Part shown: one piece after another, positions 6,003 to 6,027 of the stretch | Numbering within the stretch: position 1 is the stretch's first letter | Layout of the letters: every line of letters starts with the position of its first letter | Assembly (NCBI GenBank): GCA_002477625.1 | Contig: DLQQ01000036.1 | Coordinates: forward strand, 13,355-19,381 | Reading direction: 5' to 3' | Source: Candidatus Arcticimaribacter sp. UBA7428 | Lineage (GTDB): Bacteria; Bacteroidota; Bacteroidia; Flavobacteriales; Flavobacteriaceae | Length of the DNA stretch: 6,027 nt | The notes under the pieces: generated by a model | Told to the model about the DNA's origin: nothing | The model's database searches: none | The model's input: the letters and a program-made list of their open reading frames with translations, nothing else | Made by a program: the position numbers and the translations under genes

Positions 6003-6027
6003 TTACAATATGTCATGTGGCTTTAAA

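Noticed and set aside
1..6027. CRISPR array, tRNA, rRNA, transposase or phage genes
   Set aside because: No spaced direct repeats, cloverleaf-like segments, rRNA motifs or mobile-element protein signatures were seen on either strand.

Overview
The window looks like chromosomal DNA of a Bacteroidota species, most likely a member of the Flavobacteriaceae. The grounds are low GC, A-rich translation starts without clear Shine-Dalgarno sequences, and a recognisable flavobacterial gene order: TPR protein, two DUF368 proteins, shikimate dehydrogenase, DUF349 protein. This is recall of family and neighbourhood patterns; no search was run.

Bases 1-3307 hold a tightly packed plus-strand operon whose promoter lies left of the window. 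It begins with the C-terminal part of a TPR protein (1-609, open at the left edge). After a 14-base gap comes a DUF368 membrane protein with a TTG start (624-1595). A second, diverged DUF368 protein overlaps it by 11 bases (1585-2571), and aroE overlaps that by 26 bases (2546-3307). DUF368 proteins (PopT) have been shown in other bacteria to return undecaprenyl phosphate across the inner membrane, so this pair probably supports recycling of the lipid carrier for peptidoglycan and surface glycans. AroE performs the NADPH-dependent shikimate pathway step. No biochemical link between these proteins is visible, so co-transcription may reflect shared housekeeping demand.

Bases 3308-3382 are a short spacer with a weak promoter-like element and a perfect 8-bp hairpin. 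They precede a 637-residue cytoplasmic DUF349 protein (3383-5296) built of repeats about 77 residues long and ending in a coiled coil and acidic tail.

Bases 5297-6027 are visibly more AT-rich and gene-poor. Bases 5297-5407 show nothing I can name. Next come a 22-bp palindrome (5408-5429) and a 15-bp perfect hairpin (5454-5487), which probably separate the DUF349 gene from convergent minus-strand genes. The minus strand carries a 79-residue two-helix membrane protein (5493-5732, GTG start). Upstream of it is an interrupted small membrane reading frame (5755-6002) whose two halves lie in different frames around A8 and A9 runs. The window is mainly housekeeping. The points most worth a second look are the diverged DUF368 pair, the DUF349 repeat architecture and the frame-split membrane ORF at the right end.
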